From Periplaneta americana (lineage: Eukaryota > Arthropoda > Insecta > Blattodea > Blattidae): a stretch of DNA of 64,000 nt. A program made the translations under genes and the position numbers. The notes beneath the pieces were generated by a model that ran no database searches, was not told where the DNA came from, and saw nothing but the letters and a program-made list of their open reading frames with translations. The DNA is taken from NCBI RefSeq assembly GCF_040183065.1, contig NC_091125.1:129773121-129837120 (forward strand), given 5' to 3'. Below are positions 22,501 through 36,200 of the stretch, piece after piece; position 1 is the first letter of the stretch; each line of letters begins with the position of its first letter.

Positions 22501-25500
22501 ATACCATTTATGAGAATCTAATTTGTTGGAGAGGGATCACCACGTCCCAAAGATTAACGTTTAAGAAATAGAGAAGTAGGAAAGAATGCATTACAGAGTG
22601 ACATGAAAGTCTTGAGATTTCACTTCTTAGCTGGAGCCCATTTCACAAAGGTATGGTGTTGTATGTTATAGATTACTGATGCCTGGAACAACTTTGCCTT
22701 GGTTGTTAAACACTTTCTTGATAACCATAAGGTTGACAATTATGAGGAACTGGTATAAACTTAAAAAAATTTGGGTGCTACAATGAGCATAAAAGTTAAC
22801 TTTCTTCATAGACACTTAGAAGACCGGTTTCCAGATAATCTTGGTGCTTTTAGTGAGGAACAAGGGAGAGGTTTCCCCAAGATATAAAGGTAATGGAAGA
22901 AAGATACCATGAAAGGTGGGATGTGCATATGATGGCTGACTACTGCTGGAATCAACATGATTGCCCTGATTATCCACACAGAAGAAAATCAAATAGACTG
23001 GGATTTGTTGTGTTAATTGGGATTATTTTTCATTTTACTGAATTGACTGATATTTTTCATTTCGTGTACTTAGTCTAAAGCAGTTTGATTTTTTTTATGT
23101 AATTTGTGAATAGGTTACACCTTAGCATATACACCTTTATTTTTTGCATTGTTCATGTATTTTAGTGACATACTAAATATCTCAAAAACTCGAGCCAGTC
23201 TGACAAAACTGATGTCATATTTAGAACCAGTGCAACAAATTGACCCTAAAATAACTTTCAGATGATTGTCAACAAAATGTGTGTTGACCACTGTAATAAT
23301 TGTCTCGTTATTTTGCTACAAGAGTCTAATTTCATTTTGAATGTCTTCACCTGGTTTGTTTTCGGATCATGGATTTTTGCTATTGTATTGTAGCTCTGGA
23401 TTTACAAAATATGAATATATAAGGTGTTCATAAAGTTATTCCTGTGGTTTAATACAACTCTGATGATGTTATTTTCTCCTTCAAAATTACTGTGATAAGG
23501 TCCTATAGTGTCTGAAGAAGATTTTGCTGTGAATCCCTGTACCTAAATTTCAGTTTTTCTCCATTAATGAACCATCAGTGGAGGGGGAAAAAGACCTTTG
23601 ACGATGTCGAAACGTAGATGGGAAGATAATATAAAAATGGATGTGAGGAGGTGGGATATGATGGCTAGAGACTGGATTAATCTTGCTCAGAATAGGGACA
23701 GATGGCAGGTTTATGTGAGGGCGTCATTGAATCTCCGGGTTCCTTAAAAGCTATTTGTAAGTAATGACCCATCTGTATATTATATGTAGCCATTCTCCTT
23801 CAGGATATCTCAGGTGTACTGTTTCTATTGCTGCAGTTTTCGTGTATAGTTCATCTATTTTCCTCTTTTTGAGACTGTGTTCTGTTTCACATTGTATTTG
23901 TGGAAGTGTTATTGGCTACAGTGGGTAAATAAGCTTATCAGTATGAGCTCTTGGAGATCGTATTGTTATCTTAGGTGTTGAAACTCCATCTGTGATTTCA
24001 ATTTGTTTGCTATTGTTATCTTCATTACCATATTGTAACCATTTTGGGTCTTTGGTCAGTCTAATAATTTTTTTCATATTGTTCTCCCATAATATTGAAA
24101 AGTACTTGGACATCAGATTTCCTGGATGGACATCTGTGAAAAGGAGGATCTTGTTTGGAAGTTGCTCATTTGATTTTATTGTACTGTTAATGAAATTTTT
24201 TGAAAATATCAGTTGTTGCTGCAATAATTCCTATGTGCAAAATATATAATTTTTCAGTAGGAAGAAAAAACACATTTATTCATTCTGTGGCAGTGTTACA
24301 TAGGAGATGTGAATTATATTTTCTAAAGAAAGAAATACAATTACATATAGTAGATTTTATTATTTGCTGTATCACTATTTAAGTTGTTAAATAGAGCAAA
24401 ACCTGAAAATTGATAAATATGTTGCATAGGAGTTATTGCAGGAACGACAATGGTATGCAAAGGTGTGTATGAAAATATAAAAATTCGAACTCTCTACCAC
24501 CATGACTTTGTTAAAGGGACCAAAATTCTCTCTCCTGTTTTGTAGGTAAAATTACCAGAGAAGCTTAGATTATAATCTTATGGTTTCTGTTAAATGCTGT
24601 TTGCACTAAAAATTTCAACAATAATAACCTCTAGTGCTGCAAAATAGTAAGGTCATGTACCAGTACATTTCTCCTGGATGATGTAACATTTGCACTATCT
24701 TGAGCATCAGTTACGTGCCTAAGAGCTTTACTGGACGTCCATTGAAACTCTCTTTGCTTTATTGTATTGAATTTTACGATGTCGAATTTTTCTGTTAAAA
24801 TCATTTTCGATCAGATCAAATTAAGTCAATGCGATAGTCTTAAATATATATAATGTGTAATTTTGTTCAGAGTTAAAACCTAAAACAGATTTTATTTTTG
24901 AAATGAATCGTTGTTACAATGTTATTTAAATTATTATGTTATAGGCCTCTGGTTAACTTGGAATTTTCTGGAACAGAGTAATTATGCATTTCACTGTACA
25001 TACTTCAGTGCTTCATGTAGTTAGCTTTATTTTAGTTTGGAAACATTCTAGTTATACTGCATTAATTATCAATTACCTGTACTTTAGTTTAGAAAATGTC
25101 TGGATATGGTTCATAAAATGATACCTAACATTTTATAAAAGTGAATAACAAACTCGTAGTTACGTGATTATGCTTTTAATTTGGATTTTTCTGTTTTACT
25201 TGGTTCACTTTTACAGGAATTAATACACTGGTAATGGCGAGTTGATTGCTGAAGCATGAAGGGGTTTCGTGGCTGAAAAGAAAATAATCTAGAATTGAAC
25301 AGAAATTTGAACTCGAGAATTTTGTATTATCAGAAAATTTTCCTGGGTATAGTACTTTTTTGTGACTTAATGACTGTTACAAAACCTGTTGTGTATTAAG
25401 CTTATTTCTAATGTTAAAATACGATTAGTTAAACATTAATTTCTCAAGTGTGAACTGAAACTTCTGCATCATTTCGAGTTGATTTAATGAATGGATCCAG

Positions 25501-25713
25501 TAATCCTCTGATTAGGTTCAAGGCTTTATAAGTTAATGATGTTACCTCTGAAATTGCTCAAAATCCTTCTAAAAAGCGTTTCTCAAAGACTGTTCTGCAA
25601 AGAAATTCTAGGGGTTCTAAGAATCCTAAATGGTTTATAAATTTAATTTTGTACTTAGCAGATAGTACTACAAAATGTACACAAAATATGGATCAGTAAT
25701 GACATGATGAAAC

Positions 25714-25770
<57 letters not shown>

Positions 25771-28700
25771 TAATTCGTTCAGTTTTTTCTGCCCAAGGGC
25801 AGGTCTTTCACTGCAAACCCAGCATTCTCCGATCTTTTCTATTTTCTGCCTTCTCTTTTGTCTCTGCATAAGATTTATGTATCTGTCTATATTCTATGCC
25901 GAACTTTTCTCCCATATACCATCCTTTCCAGTGCAGTTTCTTCTCAGCCAGTGACCCAACCAATTCCTTTTTTCTGTTTCTGATAAGTTCCAGCATTATT
26001 CTTCCTTCACCCACTCTTTCTAGCACAGCTTCTTATTAAACAACTAATATTTATCATTAAATCACTCTCATTATTGTATTTTATGATAATTTCCTAGTAT
26101 TTGTGATTGGATAAATATGACCTGATATAGGATGTCGTGAATTACTTTCAAGCAGAGGTATGTGACAAGGTTAATGGATTGAGGGATTATTTAATTTTAA
26201 TTGATATAAGGCCGAGAAATTTTATAGTGTGGAGAGGCGGTACTGAAGTTTCACCAAACTTTATTTAGCCAATCACTGATACTGGGGGAGGGGGGGGGAG
26301 ATTTTTTACAGAAACAGAAAAATCAAGACTGCTGTTTTTTTAACCTTCTAGCTGCTTATGTAAAAATGTTTTTGCGAGAATACAACTTCGAATAAACGTT
26401 TTTGTTTGAAGAAGAAAAACAATGGACTTGGTTAATTTTGATTTACTTTAGGTTATCAAGGTCATTTCAAGGTAAACTTTGTTTTTATGAAATGAGAACA
26501 AAACTTTTCCATCAGATTTTGATTTTACTGACAAAACAAACATTTATCTAAAGTATTTATTTTATTAAACCTTAATTTTTTTTAAATATTTAACAGAATT
26601 GGAAAACATTAGTGATAATCAATACTTCGAAAGATTTTACTTTCGGATTTCCTTTGTTTACCTTAACTGCTTAGTTCCTATATAACTGTTGTGGAACTAT
26701 AATTGTTGAAACGAATGTTTATTATGGTGGTTGTGGTGGTGGTGGTGGTGGTGGATAATAATAATAAAACAAAGAAAATGGTTAATGAAGGTTCTGAGAT
26801 TGTAATGTAGATTGAATGGGGTTTCTTCGGTGGAAAGTTTCAGAAATAAATATTGTTCCAGATTTTTTTCGCATAAGTAAGAAATGTTAATTTACAGTCC
26901 AGTGTTTATTGAAGATGCATAGCTGCATATTTCTGAATAGAAATAAGTGCGTAATGATCAACTGTGGTCTGATGCTGAGCAATTTTGACTGCTGGCCGTT
27001 AGCCAAAAGTGGTTGAATGATCTAAGTCCAAATAGTGGACTGGGCAGCTGTCCAACTCTGTGCACTCATGCCGTTTGTAGCCGAAGTGGGAAATTGGAGA
27101 AGCATTAGTACTGGTAGTTATAAGATTTTAAGATTTGTGATTTTGCATTACAGACTGAATATGGAATATTTAATGTGCCTAAGAATAGCACTGCTACTGG
27201 AGTGTGTGGTAATGAGACCCAGATTCTGATTCTGAGCTGGCTAAATGACGACAACAAAACCAATTCTGTGAACTTCATCTTCGTTAATAAAAAAGATCAC
27301 TTTATGATCAGCAACATCACATTGATTGTCAATCAGTCCGATTCAGAGGTGTTCCCTGACATTAAAGGTGAGTGCTTAGTGTTTGATGTAGTGAATTTTG
27401 TATTAAGACTTTGTGTTAAGAGTTGGAAAGATATGGTCAAGTGATCTAAGTGTAACACAAAAACTGCATACTTCAGGTTGATGATGTAGGTGTGTGTATA
27501 TACACCTAGAAATTTTAAGGGAAGGTATTTTGAAATGTTCTTTAAATTGAGTTAAATTAATCAGAATTTTGTTTCATAAAGTAAGAGTGCATTATTTTTA
27601 AGATCTCTGTAGCAGCTATTCAGGGAAGCGTAACTATAGCATAAATAATTATTCGTAGTGTTAATCTGCCTTTTTGATCAGTGAATGGTGACAAATTCTT
27701 AATTCTTGAATTTCTTTTTTCGTAGTTTATCCTCCATCCATTTCGAAGACATGTACAGACTTTTTTATTGAGGAATCTAGTATCAGAGAAATGTTCATTT
27801 TAATCTTCTTATTACGTATTAAGCCTCATGGCTTATTATGGTCTCACGCCATCGTTTCAGCGGACGGCTCAAAGATCTTGTTAATGGGTGGTAATTTAGT
27901 GCTTGGCATGGTATCTTTGTTCTAGCCATCCTGAGTATATGAGATTTCCATGAATTTTCTCTAAAAAGGGTCAATATTTAATTCTTTCAAAATATCCTAA
28001 TTTTTCTATTGTCTACTCTACAGTAGCGTGCAAATTAATCCGAACAACATAATTACTTATGCAAAAACACTCAAACGGGATAAAAAAAGGATCTAAGGCA
28101 TACCTCGGTAATCTATGTGGCCTCCCTTGTTCCTAATAACAGCTCTGAGATGATTTGGCATGGATTCCACTAATTTCCCACAAATATTCTTCATTTCTTC
28201 ATCGCGAAACCATACACCAATGAGGGCAGAAATCATCTTCTCCTTTGTAGAACAATCTATTTTTTGCATTCTTCTTTTGCAAATTGACCACAAGTTCTCA
28301 ATGGGGTTGATGTTGGGTGAGTTGCCTGGCCAGGGGAGTACCTGAATATTCTTCTTGTTGAAGAATTCTGTAGTTTTTCGAGATGTATGGCATGGTGCCA
28401 GGTCTTGTTGGAACACATCTCTGCCATCTGGAAATGATTTTTGCAGCTGGGGTACAATTCTGGTTTCCAATAAGTGAATATATTTGTCAGAATTCATCAT
28501 TCCCTTGATAGGTATTAATGCTCCAGGCCCTTCATGTGTAAAACAACCCCAAAACATTACTTTAGGGGGGGTATTTGGGTGCTTGTTGGAGATGTGCTGC
28601 TGTTACTTTTTCGGATCCTTTCCGTACGTAAGAAACACGGTGGCCGTGGACCTCGAAATGAGATGCATCAGAAAAAAGTACATTCTTCCAGTCATTCACT

Positions 28701-31700
28701 GTCCAGTGTTGATGTAATTTTGCCCACATTAAGCTTTTTTGCACATAACAGGGGTTAGCAGTTGCTTCTTAATAGGCTTACGAGCCCTTTGTCCAGCTTC
28801 CAAAAGCCTACGCCGCACTGTTGTGACGTGAATATTCGCCCCAATGGTAGCCATTAACTCGTGGGTTAAGTTGACAGCAGTTAGTCTAGGATTTAATTTA
28901 CTTTTCCTGACAATTAAACGATCATCTGCAGGTGAAATCTTCTTTTTCCGGCCACAGTTTCCTTTTTTCTGGGGTGTGATGGATCCAGTCTCCCTGTATC
29001 GTTTTATAATCGAATTAACAGTAGCCAAACCGGTGTGACATTCTGCAGCAATTTGCCCCTGTGTCGTAGAAGAATGCCCTGCTAATGTTATAATTTTAGA
29101 CCGTTTTCGTGGAGTTGTATCCATTTGTGAAGACGACAGAATGTACACAGGATTGCAGTATTAAGTCTTCAACACAACTGAAATGCTTATAGGTACAAAA
29201 CGACATGCAAAATGTCACATATTATAAAAAAATGACAGACCTTCAACAATGGAATTACACGTACTACAGATGTCAATTAAAGCGGTTTGAGCAGCTGTGA
29301 GGCCAACAATGACAGAAAATGTAAAAATATGTCGTGTTCGGATTAATTTGCACGCTACCGTATATAGCCAGCAGTTCTTAAAAACTTCATTTCATTGGCA
29401 ATGATTTGGTGTTCATCAATTTACGTATGGTCCAAGCTTCACATCCATACATTATAACAAGTCCCGCCAATATTTTATAGGCTTTCATTCTTGTATGTTT
29501 TTGGACAAGAGAAGGTTTGAAAATTTTATTAATGGTATTCATTGCATAGTTAAAGTAATTAAGTTTTGTGGAAATCTCTCTTTCTTGTTCATAACTGAAA
29601 TAACCCAAATATTTAAAACATGAGACCTGTTCTACAGGTTTTATTATAAAGGCAGATTTTGCTGCAGAGAGATTTTCTGATGAATCCCATTACTTCAGTT
29701 TTATTAATTTAAATTTTCATCCCGTATTCCTCAGAAAGGAGTTTTAATTAGAAAACAGAACATTGGAGGCCATTTTCAGAATCTGCTAATAATATTACAT
29801 CATCTGCAAACAGTAATATATCTAACTTTAAATTTCTATTGATGTTCAAATTACCATGTTTTGATCTTTTCCAGTTTCTAATCATATGATCCATATATAT
29901 AGTAAATAGTAATGGGGATAGACACAACCTTGTCGAACACCTTGATTAATTGATTTCCACTCAGTTTGGTTGTTTCCAGTACATACCGAAATATAATTTT
30001 CGCAATATAAATTATAGGTTGCATTTATTAATTGTTTGGAACACTATCTTCTTTCAGGATTTCAAATAACTTTTTTCTATTAACTTTATCTAAAGCCTTT
30101 TTAAATTTTTATCTTATTTCATACTGTTAATAATAGGATAGTACTTGCTGTAAAATAATTTCACATTGCCAGAAATCTCTGTAATCAGAGAGGCTGGAAA
30201 TAACACTTAATGGAATCAGCAGTAGTAAGTGCAAACAAGATTCTTTGTACTCCAATCAGAACAGTATTTTAGTAAGGTGCATAGAAAATATTGGTTGTAA
30301 AAAAAAAAAAAACGATAAACTGAAACCATACGAGTAGGGGTGTGATTTTGTTGATTATTTTACCCTGATTTCGGTGATTAAAATGTACAATTTTGGTAAA
30401 TATTTCGTAAAAGAAAACTAGCAATTTCGTGAATATTTCGCACTCAAGAAAAGCTTAAAAATAATAATAAAAAAAAAATGACTTTAAAAATTATTATTCA
30501 AACAATACCTTTTAAATTAACAGAAAATTGTTTGCATCATTAATTCAATCATAATTAAATTTCATTAGACTGTGAGGGAGTGACGGCACTGCCTTCTTTA
30601 TCACATGAAGGCAGTTGTTGCGGGAAAGAGAAATGACCATTGTCTGTGCTGCTTTTAGTCCCTGAAACTATGCATACATTGTCAGATACCACATGTATGT
30701 AATGCTGAATGATCAGATATATAGAAATGTTCGTATATATTTTATAACTAAGGAAATTTTTACATTTTATTTCGAAGAAAGTCCTTTTTCGTGTGAATTC
30801 TCTGTCAAGCTTTTTTATCGTAAACAGCAGAAATAACTAAAATGCTCTCTCAATTAATATCACTCAATAAAAGAATTATATTCCAATGGATACCATCCCA
30901 TTGTGGAATCCTGGGAAACGAGAATGCAGATGCTTTAGCAAAGAAGGGCAGCACTGCTACTTACAGACCTGTTACTAAATCTACGTATTACTCTGTGAAA
31001 AGATTTATTAAATCTACATACTTAGACTTCAACAAACAAAATTTGATAACTCAATCCCAAGGGAAAAAATGGAACTCTCTGCATCAAAATCCACAGTTAA
31101 TTCCCGATTTACCACGAAAAGCGTGTGTAGCTGCATTTAGATTGGCAACAGGCCATGATTGTTTGGCCAAACACCTGCATAGAATTGGAATATATCAGTC
31201 CCCTAACGGTCCATTGTGAAACTCAAACCAAGAAATGGATTCGGAACACCTCAAAATCTGTGCTTCATTGGCTGGTCATGAAATCTTTGAAAAATATTGG
31301 AGTGCAAGAGGTCAAATGACTTTATTGTCAAACGCCTGGCATTAGAAAACAACATTTTTATCGTGATTATGAACTAATTTCGTGAATTTGTGTAGATTTC
31401 GCGAAAATTCGCGGATATATTTCACTTAATTTTGTACTTGTGTACATTAAGGGATTTGCAATTTTCCATGCATAAAATTGTTTCTAACAAATTTCACATA
31501 TTATAAAAAATCACACTTGTTTTTATGTGCATAGACACTCGAAACTGAAAAAGGAAAATATTTTGTGACAATATCGAAGAAAATATTATTCTTATTTGGA
31601 TATTGAAATTAGCTGCATTACAAAATGGGGGGAAATGTTGAAAAATAATTCATTTGCTGTATCTGTTCCATTAAATCTTTCCATGAAATTGTTTTCTTTC

Positions 31701-33006
31701 TGGAAATGATCCCAGGGAAACTTATTTTTTTACGGCCCTCATAATTTCACTCAAGGGGCCAAAATTTGTATAAGCACATGTTTTAACATTATTAACATGG
31801 TGGAAGAAAAAAATATATAGGCTATTTCTTATCTGTCCCCATGAGAATGTTTGCTTGTAAGTTTTGTTCTGTAGGATAGCACAGATGACTTTAAGGAGGA
31901 GGTAACAGAAGTACTTGTAGGTCCTTGTAAGCATGGCTGCTCTGAAGGTTTTACCTTTTTTTTTTTTTATCAGTCTCGTTTTCACTTCTTGCTGCTCCCC
32001 GTTTGTGATGAGATCTGTAGCCTTCACTTAAATCACGAATCTTGAAGGAGCACCACAGGTCACATTGATCTTTTCTTGGTGAAAATATGGCAAAGTTAAT
32101 CAAAAATATCATAAAATGTGAATAAAGAGCAGATGAGCTGTGATTTTTACTGTTCCTCACAATAAATTTGTATTCCCTGTACAGTCCTGACTTGGCCAAT
32201 TTGGTTCCAGGTACATTTTTGTGGATGACTTCCTCAAATAGTGCGACACTAGCTTAGGTAGCTTCCAAAAAAATTGAAGGACCAGGTTTCTAATTTCATC
32301 ATTTTTGCTCTTAGATATGTTTGCTTTCCCTGGATGTTATGTTTATTATTTTCATTCAGAATCGGATGTCCAGTTATGAATTGTCCATTCCCCCAAAGAT
32401 AATGTATTTAAGAACATAGTTTTAAATTTTACATACTGATATCGTGATAACTTAGTTTCACGTGATAAAATGGTTAACTATTACGACGAGATTCATCAGC
32501 TTCTTCCCTTCTTTGGCTTACATTCCTTCGACTAACAGATTGCTGTATTAGTGTCTTTGTTTCACCCCAATTAATTTTTCAAAAGCTTTAGGTAGTCACA
32601 TAAAAATTCTTATTTCCACCGCGAAAATCTCGTATGTTTAACTTGCGACGTTATTGCACAAAAACCCAATACTGAAGCCTACATACAAGGTTTTCATCTT
32701 ATTGTATGGTTTTGTAAACGAATTATGCTGGCATATTAAACAAAAAATGTAATTTTATTTCTCAAATTAAGATAATGCTTTAAGTTACATCCAGATATAA
32801 TATCTTCTTTCAGAGTAGAAATCTGCAGAAAAAAAATTTTCCAGTAACGTGCAGCACATTACAGAAATAATTGGAGGAGTTACGAGGTTATCTTTAGATT
32901 AAGACAAAAAATTTTTGTTGAAAAATTGAGATCAGACGTTTTCCTCCTTAGCAGACAATATGCTGATGAATGAAGTGATATACATAGTGAAGAGAAAATG
33001 GTTTCC

Positions 33007-33056
<50 letters not shown>

Positions 33057-33145
33057 GTATTAGTATTAGTATTAGTATTAGTATTATTAGTATTATTAGT
33101 ATTATTATTATTAGTATTATTATTAGTATTATTATTAGTATTATT

Positions 33146-33197
<52 letters not shown>

Positions 33198-33204
33198 GTA
33201 TTAG

Positions 33205-33236
<32 letters not shown>

Positions 33237-36200
33237 GTATTATTATTATTATTTATTAACTTTTGTTGCTATTTCAGTAGAAATTTTTGCCTTCTCTTAC
33301 CAGATTACTACATGCTTAAAAGGATTAATGGCTACTTGTTGTAAACCACGTGAATTTAACAAAAGCCTTTAATTTTAAGACGTGGTCTGTCTGAAAAACA
33401 ATATTCACATAATGTTCTTAAACTGTACAGTTCATAAATAATTGAATATCTTACTTTTAGGATTACAAAGGATACCTTTCATATTCAATCAAGGAAACGA
33501 ACGTTTATTGTATTAGATGCAAATTAAGTTATTTTGTTTAGATGTGTGATGGTTCATGAAAGCAAGAACATAATATTCCCAACATAATGAAATTAAATTA
33601 GTAAACATGTAAAAGCAGTTTAATTTTCTTGACATGCATTTATTTGTTTGTAATTCATGTTGTTCCAAGATATGTGACATTTATTCTGCTCTTACAACTT
33701 ACTGTGTGAAGAATAGATTTTTGAAAACTCTTCTCTATTAATGTTAGAATTGCATGTAATTTTTTGTTAATCCTCGTCAGATTAAGTGACAAAGGGGCCA
33801 AAATAGGTTTATCCATTTTTGTATGGATTTTCGTCTTAGTACATCATAATATGAATGATTTGTGATTGTACAGATATGCCTAGAAACCACGATTGGGAGT
33901 CTTGTTTTACTTTGGATATATTTATTCAGGGAAATCTAAATAAACCTGTTTGTAAAACGAATATTTTCTTATGTGAATGGTAGGAACCTAGCTTGTTAAA
34001 ATTCCTCTGATCACAGGCTCTTTACCCTTGGCCATCAGTGTCAACTGTGCTCCGAAAATGACTGCCAGTACACTGATAGATAAGACTGCACTATATTGTA
34101 ACTGTCATTTGTTGTGACCAAATAATTTTCGTTTATTTTCATTTGTACTATATTTTATCTCAGCTGTATACTTAATAGTGACAGTTTGAGGAATTAACTT
34201 CATTTCTTTATTTTCAGACAAGAACGTCACACTATATTACAGCAATAAGACCGAATTTTCGACTCCAGTAAGCAAGTCCTACGTCTGTGCTAAGGATCAG
34301 AAATTTGGACTGGAGAAGAATGGCACCAATGTGACTGTAGCAACCATAGATGTTAGTGAAGTGCAACTTCAAGCTTTCCACAAAGAGAAGAATGAGAAGT
34401 TTGGTGCAGGTTAGTATTGGCATTGTACAAAAATTTGTTACTTATTTTTTTTTTTCTTTAATCTTTGCCATGTGCATGAAAGTGCACTCCTGATGAGCAG
34501 CCTGATGTACCGAATCTTGGGAAAATGTTGCAGAACCAGGAGTTTTAGATATGGAAAATCGTAACCACATTGCAGTAGAGACTATCACAATTTTCCGAAT
34601 GGTCAAAAACGAACTCGTGAATTTCAATCATAAAGGGCCTTTCACCATTTCAATGGATGAATGTTATAAAAATGAGTTGTAATGTTATTCCTGTTAAGTG
34701 TTGAAAGTAGAAGTCGAACCTCGTTGCCATCACTGCAATGAGAATGAAACTGTCCCTTATGTTATTTGTTTCTGTCCCGTAGGGGAGCTATTAAGTAATA
34801 AGACACCACGCGTTCAGGAGTAACATTGCCATGCCCTATGAAATCTGAATTTTGTAGTCTATGAAGAAGTACCATGCATCTCAGCTGGTTTTCAGGAAGG
34901 TTCCAATAAACTAATAAACTTGTTGACATTGCAATTGACAGGAAAAACAACATTGGTTTTGTTATTGACCAAATATTAATCGGTGTTTTGAAAAAAAAAA
35001 AAAGATATGCAGAACAAAGAAGCGAATTGTGAAAGAAAGAGGAGGGGGGGGGAAAGAGGCATTATGAACCTTGCTTGAAATACCTAGAAGAAAATTACCA
35101 TGAAAATTCCTGCGAAGTGATTGCAGTATTATGGTTTGGAGCACATGCAACTATATGTTATCAGAAGTTTATGTAGATTTTCGTATAGATTTCATATTGA
35201 TACATCAATCTCCTGAATATATAAACACAAATTTTAATTTCTTTGTTGTTGATTGTAAATTACCGTTTCTAGTTTCATAAATAAACGAATTATTCGGTTT
35301 TAGGAATATGACTGCTGAAAAGAAGGAAAGAAAAACTTAACTGTGTGAAAATGTTTTTTATACATATACAAAGAAATTACGAGGCTGTAACCCCTGGCAA
35401 TAGTGCAATTATCCCTTTTTGGATTGTCATTCATTGACATTTCTATTTGGTTTCTGAGTGTATGAAATCAAGTTTTTTTTACTTATTTTAAATAAGTATA
35501 CTTACTTAAAAATGGCTTTTAGAGAACCCGGAGGTTCATTGCTCCCCTTATGTAGCCTGCCATTGGTCTCTATCCTGTGCAAGATTAATCCAGTCCCTAC
35601 CATCATATCCACCTCTCTCAAATCCATTTTTATTATTCTCCCATCTGCTTCTCAGCCTCCTCAAAGGTCTTTTTTTCCTCTGGCCTTCCAACTAACACAA
35701 CATCCATTTCTGGATTCGTCCTTAATGTGCTACATGCCCTGCTTATGTTTAACTTCTGGATTTAATATTCATAATTATGTCAGTTGAAGAATGCAATGTA
35801 CAGTTCTGCATTGTGCAACTTCATTCCCCTTAGCCCCAAATATTTTCCTAAGCACCTTATTCTCAGCCTCTGTTCCTCAAAGTGAGAGTCAGTTTCACAA
35901 TCATATAGAACAACTGGTAATATAACAGTTTTATAAATTCTAAATGTCAGTCTTCTTAAAGCAGACTGGATAATAAAAGCTTCTGAACCGATTAATAATA
36001 CATTTCCCATATTTATTTTGCGTTTAATTTCATTGCAGGTGTAATTTATATTTGTTACTGTTGCTCCAAGATACTTGAATTTTTCCCCTTTTTCAAACAA
36101 ATTTTCAATTTTTATATTTCCATTTCGTACTATGTTCTGGTCACAAGGTATAATCATATACTTTGTCTGTTCGGGATTTATTCCAAATCTATCTCTTTAC

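Noticed and set aside
32960-33259. 99-codon Ile/Ser frame
   Set aside because: It is the ATT/AGT microsatellite translated.
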